From assembly GCF_020099395.1 (NCBI RefSeq), contig NZ_CP083590.1, positions 1,488,001 to 1,552,000 of the forward strand: DNA of 64,000 nt. The letters run 5' to 3'. The notes below the pieces were generated by a model. It was not told where the DNA came from. It ran no database searches and saw nothing but the letters and a program-made list of their open reading frames with translations. The position numbers and the translations under genes are program-made. Below are positions 1-20,832 of the stretch, one piece after another; positions within the stretch are counted from its first letter, which is position 1; each line of letters starts with the position of its first letter. The DNA is from Streptomyces mobaraensis. Its GTDB lineage: Bacteria > Actinomycetota > Actinomycetes > Streptomycetales > Streptomycetaceae.

Positions 1-1
1 C

Positions 2-757
2 CTCTACGGTCCCGTCTTCCCCCTGCGCGCCACCGAGGCGCCGGCCCCGCCCGTCGCACCCGCCCGTCCGGGCCGCACCATCCCCCTGCGCCGTCCCGAC
101 CTGGACGAGGCGCGGCGCGAGGACCGCACGTTCACCGACGTCCTGGAGTCCCGCACATCGGTCCGCGCCTACGGTGAAAGCCCGCTGACCGTCGACGAGT
201 TGGCCGGGTGGCTGTACCGCGCCGCCCGTGTCCGTACGGTGCTGGACGCCCGGCCCGAGCACGACCGGCCGTACGCGGTCACCAGCCGCCCGTACCCCAG
301 CGCCGGCTCGGCGTACGAGCTGGAACTGTACGTGGCCGTGCACCGCTGTGCCGGGCTCGGCCGCGGCCTGTACCACTACGACGCGCTCGCCCACGCTCTG
401 ACCGTCCTGCCGGGCGGCCCGGCGGAGGTGGACGCGCTGGTGCGGGAGGGAACGGCCGCGACCGGTGGGCCGCCGCCGGACGTGCACGTCACCGTGGCGT
501 CGCGCTTCAAGCGCCTGTCGTGGAAGTACGCGGCGCACGCCTACACCCTCACCCTGAAGAACACCGGGGTGCTGCTCCAGACGCTCCACCTGGTGGCCAC
601 GGCCATGGGCCTGTCCGGCTGCATCCTGGGCGGCGGCGACGGCGAGACCCCCGCCCGGGCCTTCGGCCTGCGGCCCCACACCGAGATCCCCGTCGGCGCC
701 TTCGTCCTGGGCGGCGCCGCCGGACGGCGCCTACGGCAGGCGGCAGGGGACCCTTAG
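2..757 (+). CDS. SagB-type (nitroreductase-fold) dehydrogenase, 5' end outside window
   Basis: The reading frame is open from the first bases of the window to a TAG at 755-757, so only the C-terminal ~250 residues are present; the ATG at 200 lies inside the domain and is not the start. The visible part carries hallmarks of SagB/ThcOx-family FMN oxidoreductases: 'SRTSVRAYG' opening the nitroreductase domain, 'YPSAGSAYELELYV', 'GLYHYD', and a C-terminal 'ATAMGLSGCILGGGD'. In characterised RiPP systems such enzymes oxidise thiazolines/oxazolines to azoles; stand-alone homologues with unknown substrates also exist. It is separated from the Dpg-peptide operon by a strong bidirectional hairpin, so it is probably the last gene of a different unit. 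The substrate cannot be inferred without the upstream genes. Confidence 0.75.
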   Translation, partial: LYGPVFPLRATEAPAPPVAPARPGRTIPLRRPDLDEARREDRTFTDVLESRTSVRAYGESPLTVDELAGWLYRAARVRTVLDARPEHDRPYAVTSRPYPSAGSAYELELYVAVHRCAGLGRGLYHYDALAHALTVLPGGPAEVDALVREGTAATGGPPPDVHVTVASRFKRLSWKYAAHAYTLTLKNTGVLLQTLHLVATAMGLSGCILGGGDGETPARAFGLRPHTEIPVGAFVLGGAAGRRLRQAAGDP

Positions 758-1071
758 CGGACACCGGCCGGCCGGGGCCCGGGGCGCGGCGTGCCGCGTC
801 GGCCTGCTCTTCGCGGTGCTGATCGCGCTGGACGCGGGCACGCTGGGGCTGAGCGGCCCGCGTACGCCGCTATGGGCGGCCCTCGCCGTGGTGCTGCCGG
901 CGATCCCGCTACCGCCACGTGTGACGGCCGGGGACGGCCGGCTCGCCTCGCGCGGGCTGCTCACGGAGGACAGGTCCGCTTCGAGCGGAGAGTGCCCCGT
1001 CGCACGACATCCCGCGGGCTCCCCGGACCGGTGAGCGACCCGGGGGGCCGTGGTCAAACGGCTGCCACGCG
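758..1071. other. non-coding gap with possible remnant of a small membrane protein
   Basis: No convincing complete gene lies between the SagB-like stop and the terminator. In frame 3 of the plus strand about 75 codons from 759 read as two short hydrophobic stretches ('GLLFAVLIALDAG' and 'LWAALAVVLPAIPLP') and then degrade into unremarkable sequence ending at 1034. There is a GTG at 816 but no good ribosome-binding site. It may be a decayed fragment of a two-helix membrane protein or simply a GC-rich shadow. Confidence 0.25.
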
Positions 1072-1109
1072 GAAGCCCCACCGGAGCGCTTCCGTTCCGG
1101 TGGGGCTTC
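1072..1109. terminator. bidirectional hairpin terminator
   Basis: A perfect 14-bp stem, GAAGCCCCACCGGA (1072-1085) pairing with TCCGGTGGGGCTTC (1096-1109), encloses a 10-nt loop. It lies between the plus-strand SagB-like gene and the 3' end of the minus-strand Dpg-peptide operon (dpgD stop at 1167), so it can end both convergent transcripts. Confidence 0.85.
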
Positions 1110-1166
1110 ATCGCGTCGCAAGCTCTCACGTCGGTCGCCGGGCCGCTCGCGTGTCGGTGGCGGTGG

Positions 1167-1991
1167 TCACCGGCCGGTCCACTCGGGCGGGCGTTTCTCG
1201 ACGAAGGCGAGGGGGCCCTCCTGCGCGTCCGCACTGTGCATGCGCCGTTCCTCCCACACGAAGCGGGTGTGGAACGCCTGCTCCAGCGGCATGGTCAGGG
1301 ACGCCGCCGCGGCTTCCTTCACGGCCCTGACGGACAGGGGGGCGCAGCGCAGGATGTCCTCGACCCAGGAATCGACGCAGGCGTCGAGTTCCCCGGGCGG
1401 CACCACCTCGTTGACCAGGCCGAGCGCGTGGGCCCGGGCGGCCGTCATGGGGCGGCCGGTCAGCAGGTGGCCGAGGGCCGCCCGGTAGGGCGCCTGGCGG
1501 ACCAGGCGGAAGACGCCGCCAGCGCCCGCCATGAGGCCAAGGCGTGCCTCCGGCAGCGCGAAGGAGGCGTGGTCGGCGGCGATCACCACGTCACAGGCGA
1601 GGGCGAGTTCGAAACCGCCGCCGTACGCGTAGCCGTTGACGCGGGCCACCACGGGCTTGCAGAGGTCGAAGCGCTCGGTGAGCCGCGGCCAGCCGGGCTT
1701 GCCGCGGCTTCCGAAGGTGCTCGGTTCGGCCGTGCCGGCGCGTACCCGTTCGGAGAGCTCCTTGAGGTCCTGGCCCACGGAGAACGAGCGGTCGCCCGCG
1801 CCCGTGAGCACCGCGACCCACAGGTCGTCGTCCCGCTCGAAGTCGTCCCAGACGGCGGCCAGTTCCTCGTGCATGCGGAGGTCCATGGCGTTGAGCCGGT
1901 CCGGACGGTCGAGCGTGATGTGCGCCACGCGTCCGGACTTCTCGTACGCGACCCTGGTCAGGCCGTCCGGCCCGGGTCCGGTGGTGGTCAC
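1167..1991 (-). CDS. dpgD: DpgD, enoyl-CoA hydratase/isomerase of Dpg biosynthesis
   Basis: Crotonase-family protein of 274 aa. In the Dpg pathway DpgD helps DpgB dehydrate/aromatise the DpgA polyketide to 3,5-dihydroxyphenylacetyl-CoA. Visible crotonase features are '[13 protein letters not shown]' near the N-terminus, the oxyanion-hole segments 'FSVGQDL' and '[12 protein letters not shown]', 'LPEARLGL' and the C-terminal 'EWTGR' tail. The chosen start is the GTG at 1989-1991, 5 nt after the MbtH stop, which gives the usual family length and suggests translational coupling; a longer open frame upstream overlaps the MbtH gene in another frame and is not credible. It is the last gene of the operon, just before the terminator at 1072-1109. 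Confidence 0.9.
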   Translation of the reverse strand: MTTTGPGPDGLTRVAYEKSGRVAHITLDRPDRLNAMDLRMHEELAAVWDDFERDDDLWVAVLTGAGDRSFSVGQDLKELSERVRAGTAEPSTFGSRGKPGWPRLTERFDLCKPVVARVNGYAYGGGFELALACDVVIAADHASFALPEARLGLMAGAGGVFRLVRQAPYRAALGHLLTGRPMTAARAHALGLVNEVVPPGELDACVDSWVEDILRCAPLSVRAVKEAAAASLTMPLEQAFHTRFVWEERRMHSADAQEGPLAFVEKRPPEWTGR

Positions 1992-1996
1992 GTGGC

Positions 1997-2203
1997 TCAG
2001 GCCGTTCGCGCTTGCAGCGACTTCGGGCGCATGTCGGTCCAGTGCTCCTCGATGTAGTCGAGGCACGCCTGCCGGTCCGCCCCTTCCAGGACCGGCTGCC
2101 AGCCGGCCGGGACCTCCGCGACGGCGGGCCACAGGGAGTGCTGCCCCTCGTCGTTCACGAGCACCGAGAACGTGCCCTCGGCGTCGTCGAAGGGGTTGCT
2201 CAT
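1997..2203 (-). CDS. MbtH-like NRPS accessory protein
   Basis: A 68-aa protein with the MbtH signature: 'MSNPFDD' start, '[15 protein letters not shown]', 'VPAGW', and '[18 protein letters not shown]'. The invariant Trp residues are present. MbtH proteins bind the N-terminal subdomain of adenylation domains and are often needed for their folding or activity; here the partners would be the six A domains encoded upstream in the same operon. The ATG at 2203 is preceded by a clear GGAGG about 8 nt upstream. It lies between hpgT and dpgD and is the only MbtH gene in the window. Confidence 0.95.
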   Translation of the reverse strand: MSNPFDDAEGTFSVLVNDEGQHSLWPAVAEVPAGWQPVLEGADRQACLDYIEEHWTDMRPKSLQARTA

Positions 2204-2250
2204 GTCGTTCCTCCAGGAAAGCAGTGGTGGTGAGGGATGCGGGCGGCGTG

Positions 2251-3600
2251 TCAGCGCGCGACGTCCGCCAGGAAGTCGGCGAGCCGGCGCGCGCCTTCGT
2301 CGATCGCGTCGGGGTCCAGGTAGCTGCAGGACAGCCGCAGCTCGTGGTCGCCGCCCCCGTCGAGGTAGAACGTCGACATCGGGGTCCAGAGCACTCCGTA
2401 CTTCTCGGCGGAGTACTCCAGCAGGGCCATGTCCACCGCGACGGGCAGCCGCAGCCGCACGAAGAAGCCGCCGTCGGGGTCGTTCCGGGTGACCTTGGGA
2501 GCCCGGTCCGCGACGTGCCGGTCGAGCGCCTCGGTCAGCAGCCGCAGGTTCCTGCGGTACAGCTCGGCCTTGGCGCGGCCGGTGCGGACCAGGGACCCGC
2601 CGTGTTCCAGGAGCAGCCCGCCGACGACGGCCTGGGCGATCGGCGACGTGTTCACGGTGACCATGGTCTTCAGCTCGGCGAGCACATCGGCGAGTCTGCG
2701 CTCCGCGCCGGTCCGCCGGTCGGTGACCCGCTGCCCCGCGACGACGAATCCCACCCGGGCCCCGGGCAGGCAGACCTTGGCGAACGTGCCCAGGGTGATG
2801 ACGTTGCCGGTGCGGTCCAGGGCGGCCAGCGGCGGCAGTTCGTCGCCGGGGGCCGCGGTGAAGCCGTAGGCGATGTCCTCCAGGAGCAGCAGCCCCTCCT
2901 CGGCGGCGAGTTCCAGCAGCTCCTCGCGGGTTTCGAGGGTCATCCGCGTCCCCGAGGGGTTGGCGAAGTCCGGGGCCACGTAGAGGGCGCGTATCCGGCG
3001 GCCGGCGGCCCGGGCCGTGGCGCACAGGGCGCGCAGCCCCGCCACGTCCACCCCGGTCGTCCCCTCGGAGACCGGGACCACGTCGATGTCCAGCAGCCGG
3101 GCGGCGCCGAGGATGCCGACGAAGGACGGGTCGACGACGGCCAGGATGTCGTCGCCGCCGCGGAAGAGGGCGCGGAGGGTGAGGAACATCGCCTCCTGGC
3201 AGCCCACCGTGACGACGATGTCGGCCGGGTCGGCCCCCAGCCCGTGGTCCAGGTTCAGGGCGTCCGCGACGATGTCGTTGATGATGCCGCGGCTCGGGCC
3301 GTACTCGAAGAGCAGCCGGCGCGCGGCCTCCGGTTCCAGTCCGCGCCGCCGGGCCAGGTGGTCGCGGCACGAGGTGATGTACCGGTCCAGGTCCACGCCC
3401 TCGAAGAACGAGGTGTGGGGTGCTCCCGGCGCGAACGAGACGGCGTCGGGGTAGCGGCCCATCACCTCGTTGAGGAAGCTGATCGAGCCGACCGCGGGGT
3501 CCGAGGCGCTGCCGTGCAGATCGTCGCGGAGGTCGAGGGCGCCGGGTGTTTCGAGCGCGTCGAGGGCATCGAGGGCGGGGTCGGGGGCGGGCAGGCTCAT
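2251..3600 (-). CDS. hpgT: phenylglycine aminotransferase (HpgT/Pgat type)
   Basis: A 449-aa fold-type I PLP aminotransferase. By family and context it transaminates 3,5-dihydroxyphenylglyoxylate, the DpgC product, to Dpg. Features: substrate region 'FEYGPSRG' near residue 100, 'DPSFVG' near 160, '[12 protein letters not shown]' (208-218) with the conserved Asn/Pro, 'LLLEDIAYG' (238-246) with the Asp that contacts the PLP pyridine nitrogen, and '[17 protein letters not shown]' with the Schiff-base lysine at about K275. The ATG at 3598-3600 overlaps the dpgC stop by 4 nt (ATGA), which fixes the start. No genes for Hpg synthesis (HmaS, Hmo) are present, so Dpg alone is its likely job here. Confidence 0.92.
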   Translation of the reverse strand: MSLPAPDPALDALDALETPGALDLRDDLHGSASDPAVGSISFLNEVMGRYPDAVSFAPGAPHTSFFEGVDLDRYITSCRDHLARRRGLEPEAARRLLFEYGPSRGIINDIVADALNLDHGLGADPADIVVTVGCQEAMFLTLRALFRGGDDILAVVDPSFVGILGAARLLDIDVVPVSEGTTGVDVAGLRALCATARAAGRRIRALYVAPDFANPSGTRMTLETREELLELAAEEGLLLLEDIAYGFTAAPGDELPPLAALDRTGNVITLGTFAKVCLPGARVGFVVAGQRVTDRRTGAERRLADVLAELKTMVTVNTSPIAQAVVGGLLLEHGGSLVRTGRAKAELYRRNLRLLTEALDRHVADRAPKVTRNDPDGGFFVRLRLPVAVDMALLEYSAEKYGVLWTPMSTFYLDGGGDHELRLSCSYLDPDAIDEGARRLADFLADVAR

Positions 3601-4958
3601 CGTTCCCTCACGCTGAACTTCGTCGTCTTGTCCATGACGTCCTCGGCGTAGAGCCGGAGGCCCTGCTGGAGGGCGAACTCCGCCATGTAGGCGCGGAATA
3701 CCTCCGGCGGCTCCTCCGCGAGGTTGAGCATGGCCCGGTTCGCGACCACCGCGGGTGCCGCGAGTTCCTCGACGGCCGCCTCGACGGCCGCGGTCACCTC
3801 CTCGGGCTCGACGACCTCGTCGCAGAGGACCTTCGCGTCCGGCTCGTCGGCCTTGATCCGCCGGCCGGAGAGGATGACCTGCCGGGCCAGGCGGTTGCCC
3901 CCGATCCGGGGCAGCCGCAGGTTGGCGGCGCCGGGGACGATGCCTTCCTGCGCGGCCGGCAGGCTGAGGAACGCGTCGGAGGCGGCGATCACCCGGTCGA
4001 ACACGAAGAGGAGCTGCATGCCGCCGCCGATGGCGAAGGTGTCGACCGCCGCGATCCACGGCTTCTGCACCGACCCGCCCCGCCAGTCCCGGGTCTCCCC
4101 GGGCCGCAGCACGCCGTGCTGGATCTTGCTGATGTAACCCATCTCGCGCCGCAGCAGGAAGTCGACGTAGGAGATCCGACCCTGGCTGAGGTGGACGAGG
4201 TTGATGCCCGCGCTGAAGACCCGGCGCCCGTGGTACTTCGGGTGCGTCATCTCCCCGCCGCGCAGCACGCCCACCCGGACGCCGTCGTCGAGCAGCGTCA
4301 GGTCCACGGCCACGTCCATGGCCGCGATCAGTTCGTTGTCCTCGGCGTTGAGGCTGCCGGGGTTGGTGACCGTCACATGGGCGGCCCGGCCGATCCGCTC
4401 GACCCTGAGCGGCCCGAGGTCCACGAACCCGTCCGCGACGAACGCCGGCAGCAGGTCGAGGGCCTGCGGCGTGGGGCGCCGCATGGACTCCAGCAGGTGG
4501 GCGCCGGCCCTGGGCTGCCGGAGCAGCGCGGAGAAGAAGATCGCCTGGTCGATCTCCCGGCCTTCCTTCTCCTCCTGTACGAGCTCGCGCTCGGCGTTCA
4601 TCTGCGCGGCGGTGGGCACCAGGCCCGGGAACATCCCGGCCGCGGCGGCGGCCAGTTCGTCCAGCCACAGACGGGTGGTGCGGCCATCGGTCAGCGCGTC
4701 GTAGACGGCCTGGCCGTGCTCGGCCAGGAAGGCACTGCGGGCGAGCCGGGCGTCCTCCACGGCACGGTCGAGGCGCGCCTGCTGCTTCGCGGTCCGCTCG
4801 CTCTTGCGGGGCAGCCCGGCCAGGATCTCCTCGGCGTGGGCGGCCCGCGCCGAGGGCTCCCGCCAGGCGTCCGCCGGCGCGGCGGGTACCTGAGGTGTGG
4901 ACGGCACGGAAGGTGCGGGGGGTGTGGGGGTGGTGTGTGCGTTGGCCACGGGGGGCAT
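3597..4958 (-). CDS. dpgC: DpgC, cofactor-independent 3,5-dihydroxyphenylacetyl-CoA dioxygenase
   Basis: A 453-aa protein of the DpgC subgroup of the crotonase superfamily. Characterised members use O2 without metal or flavin to turn 3,5-dihydroxyphenylacetyl-CoA into 3,5-dihydroxyphenylglyoxylate plus free CoA. The sequence has the long N-terminal helical domain (about residues 30-200) typical of DpgC and absent from ordinary hydratases, then the crotonase core with '[11 protein letters not shown]', '[11 protein letters not shown]', '[15 protein letters not shown]' and '[15 protein letters not shown]'. The extreme N-terminus is a Pro/Thr/Ala-rich tail. It lies 22 nt after dpgB and overlaps hpgT by 4 nt. 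Confidence 0.95.
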   Translation of the reverse strand: MPPVANAHTTPTPPAPSVPSTPQVPAAPADAWREPSARAAHAEEILAGLPRKSERTAKQQARLDRAVEDARLARSAFLAEHGQAVYDALTDGRTTRLWLDELAAAAAGMFPGLVPTAAQMNAERELVQEEKEGREIDQAIFFSALLRQPRAGAHLLESMRRPTPQALDLLPAFVADGFVDLGPLRVERIGRAAHVTVTNPGSLNAEDNELIAAMDVAVDLTLLDDGVRVGVLRGGEMTHPKYHGRRVFSAGINLVHLSQGRISYVDFLLRREMGYISKIQHGVLRPGETRDWRGGSVQKPWIAAVDTFAIGGGMQLLFVFDRVIAASDAFLSLPAAQEGIVPGAANLRLPRIGGNRLARQVILSGRRIKADEPDAKVLCDEVVEPEEVTAAVEAAVEELAAPAVVANRAMLNLAEEPPEVFRAYMAEFALQQGLRLYAEDVMDKTTKFSVRER

Positions 4959-4980
4959 GGGAGTGTCCGGTCCTTCCGTC

Positions 4981-5709
4981 TCAGGCCGTCGCGGAGGCGG
5001 TCGTCGCCTCTGCCGCCGCCTCAGGCGCCTCTGCCGCCACCGTCGTCGCTGCCGCGCGCAGGGTGCGGTCGCATGCGGCGAGGTGGATGCCCAGGGCCTC
5101 TTCGAACGGCGTGTGCACGGCGTCGAGGACCAGGCTCCGGAGCAGCCGGGGGTCCCGGACGGGGGTTCCGGCAGTCGTGAAGGCGGCGCACCAGGCGTCG
5201 ACGTCGTCGGTGATCTCGTCCACGATGTCCAGGCCGTGAGCCTCGGCCGCGGTCAGCGCACCCCGCCCGGCGCGGGCCAAGACCAGACGACGGGTGCGGG
5301 AGGTGCCGATGCGGTTGCCCAGCCGGTGCAGCGCCATGCCGGTCCAGAAGCCGCCGTTCACCACGGGCAGGGCGAGCCGCAGGTCCGGCCCGCCGAGCCG
5401 GACGTCCGCGGCTGTCAGCACCTCGAGCGCCGGACCGCCGCACGTACCGGACACCGCGACGACCGTGACGGCGTCGAGCCGTTCGAAGCGGCGCAGCGCG
5501 CGCTCCCACTTGTTCACGGCGTGCACATCGGCGTCACCGGGCCATGCGGGCGTGCCCTCGCCCGCCTCCACCACGACCGTGGCGGCGCGCTCGCGCTCGG
5601 CCCGCTCGCAGCACTCGACCAGCACCCGGGTCAGCTCCCTGATGCCCGCCGTCAGGTCGAGCCGGAGCCGCACGACGTCGGTCTGCGGTATCGCTGTCAC
5701 TTTCATCAT
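4981..5709 (-). CDS. dpgB: DpgB, enoyl-CoA hydratase-like partner of DpgA
   Basis: A diverged crotonase-fold protein of about 242 aa. DpgB increases DpgA activity and, with DpgD, dehydrates and aromatises the tetraketide to 3,5-dihydroxyphenylacetyl-CoA. Recognisable segments are 'AVSGTCGGPALEVLTAADVRLG', 'LALPVVNGGFWTGMALHRL' and 'AAEAHGLDIVDEI'. Two adjacent ATGs (5709 and 5706) follow a GAAGGA; the frame is open a little further upstream without a better start, so the N-terminus is uncertain by a few residues. The C-terminal tail is low-complexity Ala/Glu/Thr. A hairpin lies in the 111-nt gap separating it from dpgA. Confidence 0.88.
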   Translation of the reverse strand: MMKVTAIPQTDVVRLRLDLTAGIRELTRVLVECCERAERERAATVVVEAGEGTPAWPGDADVHAVNKWERALRRFERLDAVTVVAVSGTCGGPALEVLTAADVRLGGPDLRLALPVVNGGFWTGMALHRLGNRIGTSRTRRLVLARAGRGALTAAEAHGLDIVDEITDDVDAWCAAFTTAGTPVRDPRLLRSLVLDAVHTPFEEALGIHLAACDRTLRAAATTVAAEAPEAAAEATTASATA

Positions 5710-5781
5710 TCCTTCGTTCACTGCTGCCGATCGCACCACGAGGGGTGGTACGTGGTACGGGGACCGGCCGCGGGCCGGTCG

Positions 5782-5803
5782 GGCCGGTGAGCTGTCACCG
5801 GCC
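5782..5803 (-). terminator. intra-operon hairpin between dpgA and dpgB
   Basis: A 9-bp perfect stem, GGCCGGTGA (5782-5790) with TCACCGGCC (5795-5803), closes a 4-nt GCTG loop. It lies 18 nt after the dpgA stop in the only sizeable gap of the dpg genes. There is no T-tract, so it may be an attenuator or an RNA-processing/stability element rather than a full terminator. Confidence 0.4.
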
Positions 5804-5820
5804 GGTCCGCCGGTGCGCTG

Positions 5821-7121
5821 TCACCAGCGGACGAGGGCCGTCTCGATGGTCGAGCCCGGACCCATGGTCATGAACACGCCATAGTCGCCGGGCCGTGCCA
5901 CGTTCTCCTCCAGCAGACGCTGGTAGGAGAAGAGGAACGACCCGCTGGAGAGGTTGCCGTAGTCGCGCAGGACACCCGTGGTGTGGCGGAGGTCGTACCT
6001 GGTCAGGCCGAGGTTGACCATCACCGAGTCGATGACCTTCTTCCCGCCCGAGTGCACGACCCAGTGCTCCACCTCGCTGCGCAGCACGCCGGTGCCGGCG
6101 AGCAGCCGGTCGACGACGTCCTCGGCGTTGGCCCCGACGACGTACGGGACGTCCCGGTCCAGGAAGAAGCTGAACTTGCCGTGATCGTCGTCCCAGTCGT
6201 ACCGCATGGCGTCCAGCGCCTCCGGGATGACGCAGCTCGCGAACTTCAGGATCTGCGGCCCGCGCCCGCCGCCGGAGATCGCCTCGGTGGCACCGCTCCC
6301 GGAAGCACCGGCCTCCAGGAGGTCCTGCCCGGCCGGGGCCCTGAGAGCCACCGCGGCCGCGCCGTCGCCGAACAGGCTGTTGACGACGGCGCTGCGCATC
6401 GTGTCGTCGAAGACGTACGCCGCCGAGCACGCCTCGATGCACACCATCACGGCGAGCTCGCCCGGGTGGGTGCTGGCCCAGCCGGCCACGGCGTTCAGGG
6501 CGTTGAGGCCCGCGTTGCAGCCCATGCCCACGATGTCGCTGCGGGAGCAGGTGTGGGGCAGGCCCAGGTCCCTGATGAGCCGGGCGGAGAAACCGGGGGT
6601 GAGGAAGCCGGTGGTCGTGACGCACGCCAAGTAGCCGATGTCGGACAGCGCCGCGCCGCTCTGCTTGACGCACTTCTCCAGTGCCTCCGCGCCCATCGCC
6701 AGACCGCTCCGGCGGTGCTTGGCCAGCAGTTCGCCCTGGGTCTCCATGCGGGGCCTGCCGGTTCCGGCCTCGATCGGGGGGATGGTCAGGTGGCGGCGCT
6801 CGATGGCGCTGTTGGCGAACAGCGAGCGGATGCGCGGGTCCGCTATGTCGTAGAGGTCGAGTACTTCCGCCTGGGTGTAGGACTGCGGAGGCACGGCCGT
6901 GGCCACCTCCACGATATGCGGCCGTGCTCCGGCGAGGAGCCCCGTCACGTCGCTCTTGATCACTGTGTGCTCTCTGGTTCGGAGAACGGCCTGTCGGGCC
7001 GTCTCAGGTCTTCCGCTGTCGCTGTCGTTGCCGCTGTCGTTGCCGCTTCCGTCGCCTTTGACGTTGCCGCTGCCGCTACCGCTGCCAGGGCGGCGCGGGG
7101 GCGCGGTGCTTGCGCTCGTGG

Positions 7122-7125
<4 letters not shown>
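5821..7125 (-). CDS. dpgA: DpgA, type III polyketide synthase
   Basis: A 434-aa chalcone-synthase-like enzyme. DpgA homologues condense four malonyl-CoA units toward 3,5-dihydroxyphenylacetyl-CoA. Catalytic residues are visible: nucleophilic Cys203 in 'GMGCNAG', the His of '[13 protein letters not shown]' and the Asn of '[11 protein letters not shown]'; 'FGDGAAA' and 'MGPGSTIE' are also typical. The ATG at 7125 overlaps the NRPS C stop by 4 nt (ATGA), which argues for this start. The consequence is an unusual N-terminal extension of about 60 residues, including a Gly/Ser/Asn/Asp-rich linker (residues 13-38). An internal GTG at about 6964 would give a family-sized protein and cannot be excluded. 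Confidence 0.93.
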
Positions 7126-17429
<10,304 letters not shown>

Positions 17430-17532
17430 GCGGTGGATTCCTGTCTCATAGGTCACAACCGGGAGCCGTGTCCGGTGGAGCAGATACGAAGTGGGGGGTG
17501 TGGTGGCGAAGTAAGGGGGGGCGGGGCGGGTG

Positions 17533-20500
17533 CTATTCGGGGCGGCGCCTCGGGCGGAGTGCGGGGCGTGCCGGGGCGGCGGCCGGGAGCTGGTCGGCCA
17601 GGGCGGCCACGGTGGGGTTCTCGTAGAGGACGCGGACGCTCAGCTCGGCCTTGAGCGCGGACCGGGCGCGGCTGATGAGACGGGTGGCACGGATGCTGTC
17701 GCCGCCGAGGTGGAAGAAGTTGTCGTCGATGCCGATCTGGGGCAGACCGAGGACGCCGGCGAAGAGGCCGCACAGCACTTCTTCCCGCGGTGTCCTGGGG
17801 CCGCGGCCTGAGGGGGACGCGGCGGCGGCGAAGTCGGGCGCGGGCAGTGCCCTGCGGTCCAGTTTTCCGTTCCCGGTCAGCGGCAGCGTCTCCAGGATCA
17901 CCACGGCGGCGGGCACCAGGTAGTCCGGGAGCAGCTCGCCGGCGCGGGCGAGGAGGCCGGCGCCGTCCGGTTCGGTACCCGGCCGGGCCACCACGTACGC
18001 CACCAGGCGCTTGTCACCGGGGGTGTCCTCGCGCACCACCACCGCGGCCTGCGCGACCTCGGGCAGCGTGGCCAGCGTGGCCTCGGTCTCCCCGGGTTCG
18101 ATGCGGAAGCCGCGGATCTTCACCTGGTCGTCGGCGCGTCCGAGGTACTCGAGGTTTCCGTCGCCGCGCAGGCGGGCGAGGTCGCCGGTCCGGTACATGC
18201 GGGTGCCGGGGCCGCCGAAGGGGTCGGCCACGAACCGCTCGGCGGTCTGCCCGGGGCGGTCGAGGTAGCCGCGGGAGAGGCCGCTGCCGGCGATGTAGAG
18301 CTCGCCGGCTGTGCCGGGCGGGACCGGCCGCAGGGCGGCGTCCAGGACATAGGTCCGGGTGCCGTCCAGCGGGCGGCCGATCGGGACGGTCGCCGGTACG
18401 GGGTCGCCGGCGGCGATGGGGAAGCAGGTCGCGAAGGTGGTGGTCTCGGTCGGCCCGTAGCCGTCCACCACGACCGTTCCGGAACCGGCCGCCAGGACGC
18501 GTTCGACGGCGGACGCGGGCACGGCCTCGCCGCCCGCCCACACCTCGCGGACGGACGCGAAGCAGGCGGGTGCCTCTTCGGCGAGCAGCCGGAAGAGGCC
18601 CGCGGTGAGCCACAGCGCGGTCACGCCCTGCTCAGTGATGACCCGTTCCAGGGTGCCGGCGTCCAGCCGGCCGGGCGGCGCCGCCACGACGCGCCCTCCG
18701 GTCAGCAGCGGTACCCACAGTTCGTAGGTGGAGGCGTCGAAGGCGTGGGGGGAGTGCATCAGGACGCGGGCGTGTGCGTCGGTCCGGAAGCGGTGGTGGT
18801 GGACGAGGTCGGCCACGTTCCGGTGGGTGACGGCCACGCCCTTCGGCGTGCCGGTGGAGCCGGACGTGTACATCACGTAGGCCAGCTGGTCGGGGTCCGG
18901 GGTGTCCGTCCGCACCGCTCGGCCGGAATCCTCCGGTCCGTCGGTGTCGAGGTGGGCCAGGTGCAGGACGGCCGGGCCCCCGGGGGCTGCCGGTGTGCCG
19001 GGTGCGGGCGGCCCGGAGGCGTCCACCGGGGCGGAGGCGTCCGCCGGGGCCGGGCGGTCGCTGATGACGGCGGTGACCCCGGTGTCTTCGAGGACGAAGC
19101 GCGTGCGCCTCTCGGGCCAGGCGGTGTCGAGGGGGACGTACGCGGCTCCGGTCCGGGTGACGGCGAGGACGGCGGTCACCACGTCGGGGGTGCGTTCCAT
19201 CAGGAGCGCCACCCGGTCCTCGGGGCGGACGCCCGCGCGGACCAGGCGCCGGGCCAGTCGGGCGGCGCGGTCGTCCAATTCCCGGTAGGTGAGCGTGGTG
19301 TGTTCGGCGGCCACGGCGATGGCGTCCGGGGTACGGGCCACCTGCGCCGCGAACAGTTCGGGCAGGGACAGGTCCGTCGCCGTCGGGGCGCCGGCCGTGC
19401 CCTGGCCGGCCGGCGGCTGCCCGTGGTCGTCCGGCGAGAGGATCCCCACGCGGCCCACCGGTTGCTCGGGGTTCTCGGCCAGCGCCTCCAGGATGCGGAC
19501 CAGTCGCCGCATCAGGGTGCCGGCCTCGGCCTGGTCGAAGAGGTCGGTCCGGTGGTCCAGGCGCAGCCTGAGCCGCGGTCCGGGCATCGCGATCAGGGCG
19601 AGCGGGTAGTGGGTGGCGTCGCGGCCCTGGACGTCCGTCACGCGCAGGCCGCCGCCGTCCGGTCCGGCGAGCAGCTCGGGGTCGAGCGGGTAGTTCTCGA
19701 AGACGGTGGTGGTGTCGAAGAGGTCGCCGAATCCGGCCAGCCGCTGGATCTCGGCGAGCCCGAGGTGCTGGTGGTCCATCAGCCGGGCCTGCTCGGCCTG
19801 CGTGCGGGCCAGCAGTGCGATCAGGGGCTCCGCCGGGTCGATACGGACCCGTACGGGCAGCGTGTTGATGAACAGTCCGACCATGTCCTCGACCCCGGGG
19901 ATCTCGGGCGGCCGGCCCGAGACGGTCGTGCCGAAGACGACGTCGGAACGTCCGGTCAGGCGGCTCAGCAGCAGCGCCCAGGCGCCCTGGACCACGGTGT
20001 TGAGGGTCAGCTGGTGGGTCCTGGCCAGTCGGCGCAGGGCGTCGCCGAGGCGCTCCGGGAGCTCGGCCGTGCGCTGGGCGGGCAGTGCGGCGGCGGGGTC
20101 CCGGACGTCCGCCGGGGCCACTCGGGTGGGTTGGTCGAGCCCGGCGAGGGCCGAGGCCCAGGCGCGCCGGGCCGCGTCGCGGTCCTGGCGGGCGAGCCAG
20201 GCCAGGTACGTACGGTACGGGGTGACCGCGGGCAGGGCGGAGCCGTCGCCGCGCTGTTCGTACAGCGCCAGCAGCTCGCGCATCAGCACCGGCATGGACC
20301 AGCCGTCCAGCAGGATGTGGTGGTTGGTCAGGGAGAACCGGTACCGGCCGCCGGGGAGCCTGATCAGCAGGAAGCGCAGCAGCGGCGGCTTCGAGAGGTC
20401 GAAGCGGCGTGCGCGGTGTTCGGCGAGCAGGCGGGCGGTCTCCGCCTCGACGGCGTCGGGCCCGCCGGCATCCGGAGCGACGGCGTCCGGCCCCAGGGCA

Positions 20501-20832
20501 TCCACCCCGACGGCGTCCGCCCCACCCCCATGCCCCCGGAGGTCGGCCTCCTCCCAGGGCAGCGGCACCTCGGCGGGCACCACCTGGACGGGCTGCTCCA
20601 AGCCCTCGTGCAGGAAGCCGACGCGCAGGTTGGCGTGCCGCCGCAGCAGTGCGGCGCAGGCGGCGCGCAGCGCGTCGGCGTCCACGTCGCCCTCCAGGGA
20701 GAGAACGAACTGCACGGTGTAGACGTCGAGTTGCCGCTCGTCGTACAGGGCATGGAACAGCAGTCCGTCCTGCAGCGGGGTCAGCGGCAGGATGTCTTCC
20801 AGTCGGGCCTTGCTCACTCGGCCGTCCTCCAC
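17533..20832 (-). CDS. NRPS B: single C-A-T module (Val-like)
   Basis: A 1099-aa C-A-T protein. The C domain starts '[16 protein letters not shown]', has HHILLDG, and looks like a DCL domain, as expected after the epimerase that ends NRPS A. The A domain (about 482-1000) gives the pocket D-A-Y-W-W-G-G-T-F-K, which matches valine/branched aliphatic codes. The carrier protein near 1040 has 'FFHLGGDSI'. An Ala/Pro/Gly-rich insertion ('[14 protein letters not shown]') interrupts the A domain near residue 590. The start overlaps the NRPS A stop by 19 nt. Predicted role: incorporates residue 3, a Val-like amino acid. There is no E or TE domain, so the chain passes to NRPS C. Confidence 0.93.
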   Translation of the reverse strand: MEDGRVSKARLEDILPLTPLQDGLLFHALYDERQLDVYTVQFVLSLEGDVDADALRAACAALLRRHANLRVGFLHEGLEQPVQVVPAEVPLPWEEADLRGHGGGADAVGVDALGPDAVAPDAGGPDAVEAETARLLAEHRARRFDLSKPPLLRFLLIRLPGGRYRFSLTNHHILLDGWSMPVLMRELLALYEQRGDGSALPAVTPYRTYLAWLARQDRDAARRAWASALAGLDQPTRVAPADVRDPAAALPAQRTAELPERLGDALRRLARTHQLTLNTVVQGAWALLLSRLTGRSDVVFGTTVSGRPPEIPGVEDMVGLFINTLPVRVRIDPAEPLIALLARTQAEQARLMDHQHLGLAEIQRLAGFGDLFDTTTVFENYPLDPELLAGPDGGGLRVTDVQGRDATHYPLALIAMPGPRLRLRLDHRTDLFDQAEAGTLMRRLVRILEALAENPEQPVGRVGILSPDDHGQPPAGQGTAGAPTATDLSLPELFAAQVARTPDAIAVAAEHTTLTYRELDDRAARLARRLVRAGVRPEDRVALLMERTPDVVTAVLAVTRTGAAYVPLDTAWPERRTRFVLEDTGVTAVISDRPAPADASAPVDASGPPAPGTPAAPGGPAVLHLAHLDTDGPEDSGRAVRTDTPDPDQLAYVMYTSGSTGTPKGVAVTHRNVADLVHHHRFRTDAHARVLMHSPHAFDASTYELWVPLLTGGRVVAAPPGRLDAGTLERVITEQGVTALWLTAGLFRLLAEEAPACFASVREVWAGGEAVPASAVERVLAAGSGTVVVDGYGPTETTTFATCFPIAAGDPVPATVPIGRPLDGTRTYVLDAALRPVPPGTAGELYIAGSGLSRGYLDRPGQTAERFVADPFGGPGTRMYRTGDLARLRGDGNLEYLGRADDQVKIRGFRIEPGETEATLATLPEVAQAAVVVREDTPGDKRLVAYVVARPGTEPDGAGLLARAGELLPDYLVPAAVVILETLPLTGNGKLDRRALPAPDFAAAASPSGRGPRTPREEVLCGLFAGVLGLPQIGIDDNFFHLGGDSIRATRLISRARSALKAELSVRVLYENPTVAALADQLPAAAPARPALRPRRRPE

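Noticed and set aside
2251..4668. An 805-codon minus-strand frame reading into the aminotransferase
   Set aside because: Its first ~355 codons lie over dpgC in another frame and are Arg/Gly/Pro-rich; the aminotransferase starts at the ATG at 3600 with the ATGA overlap.
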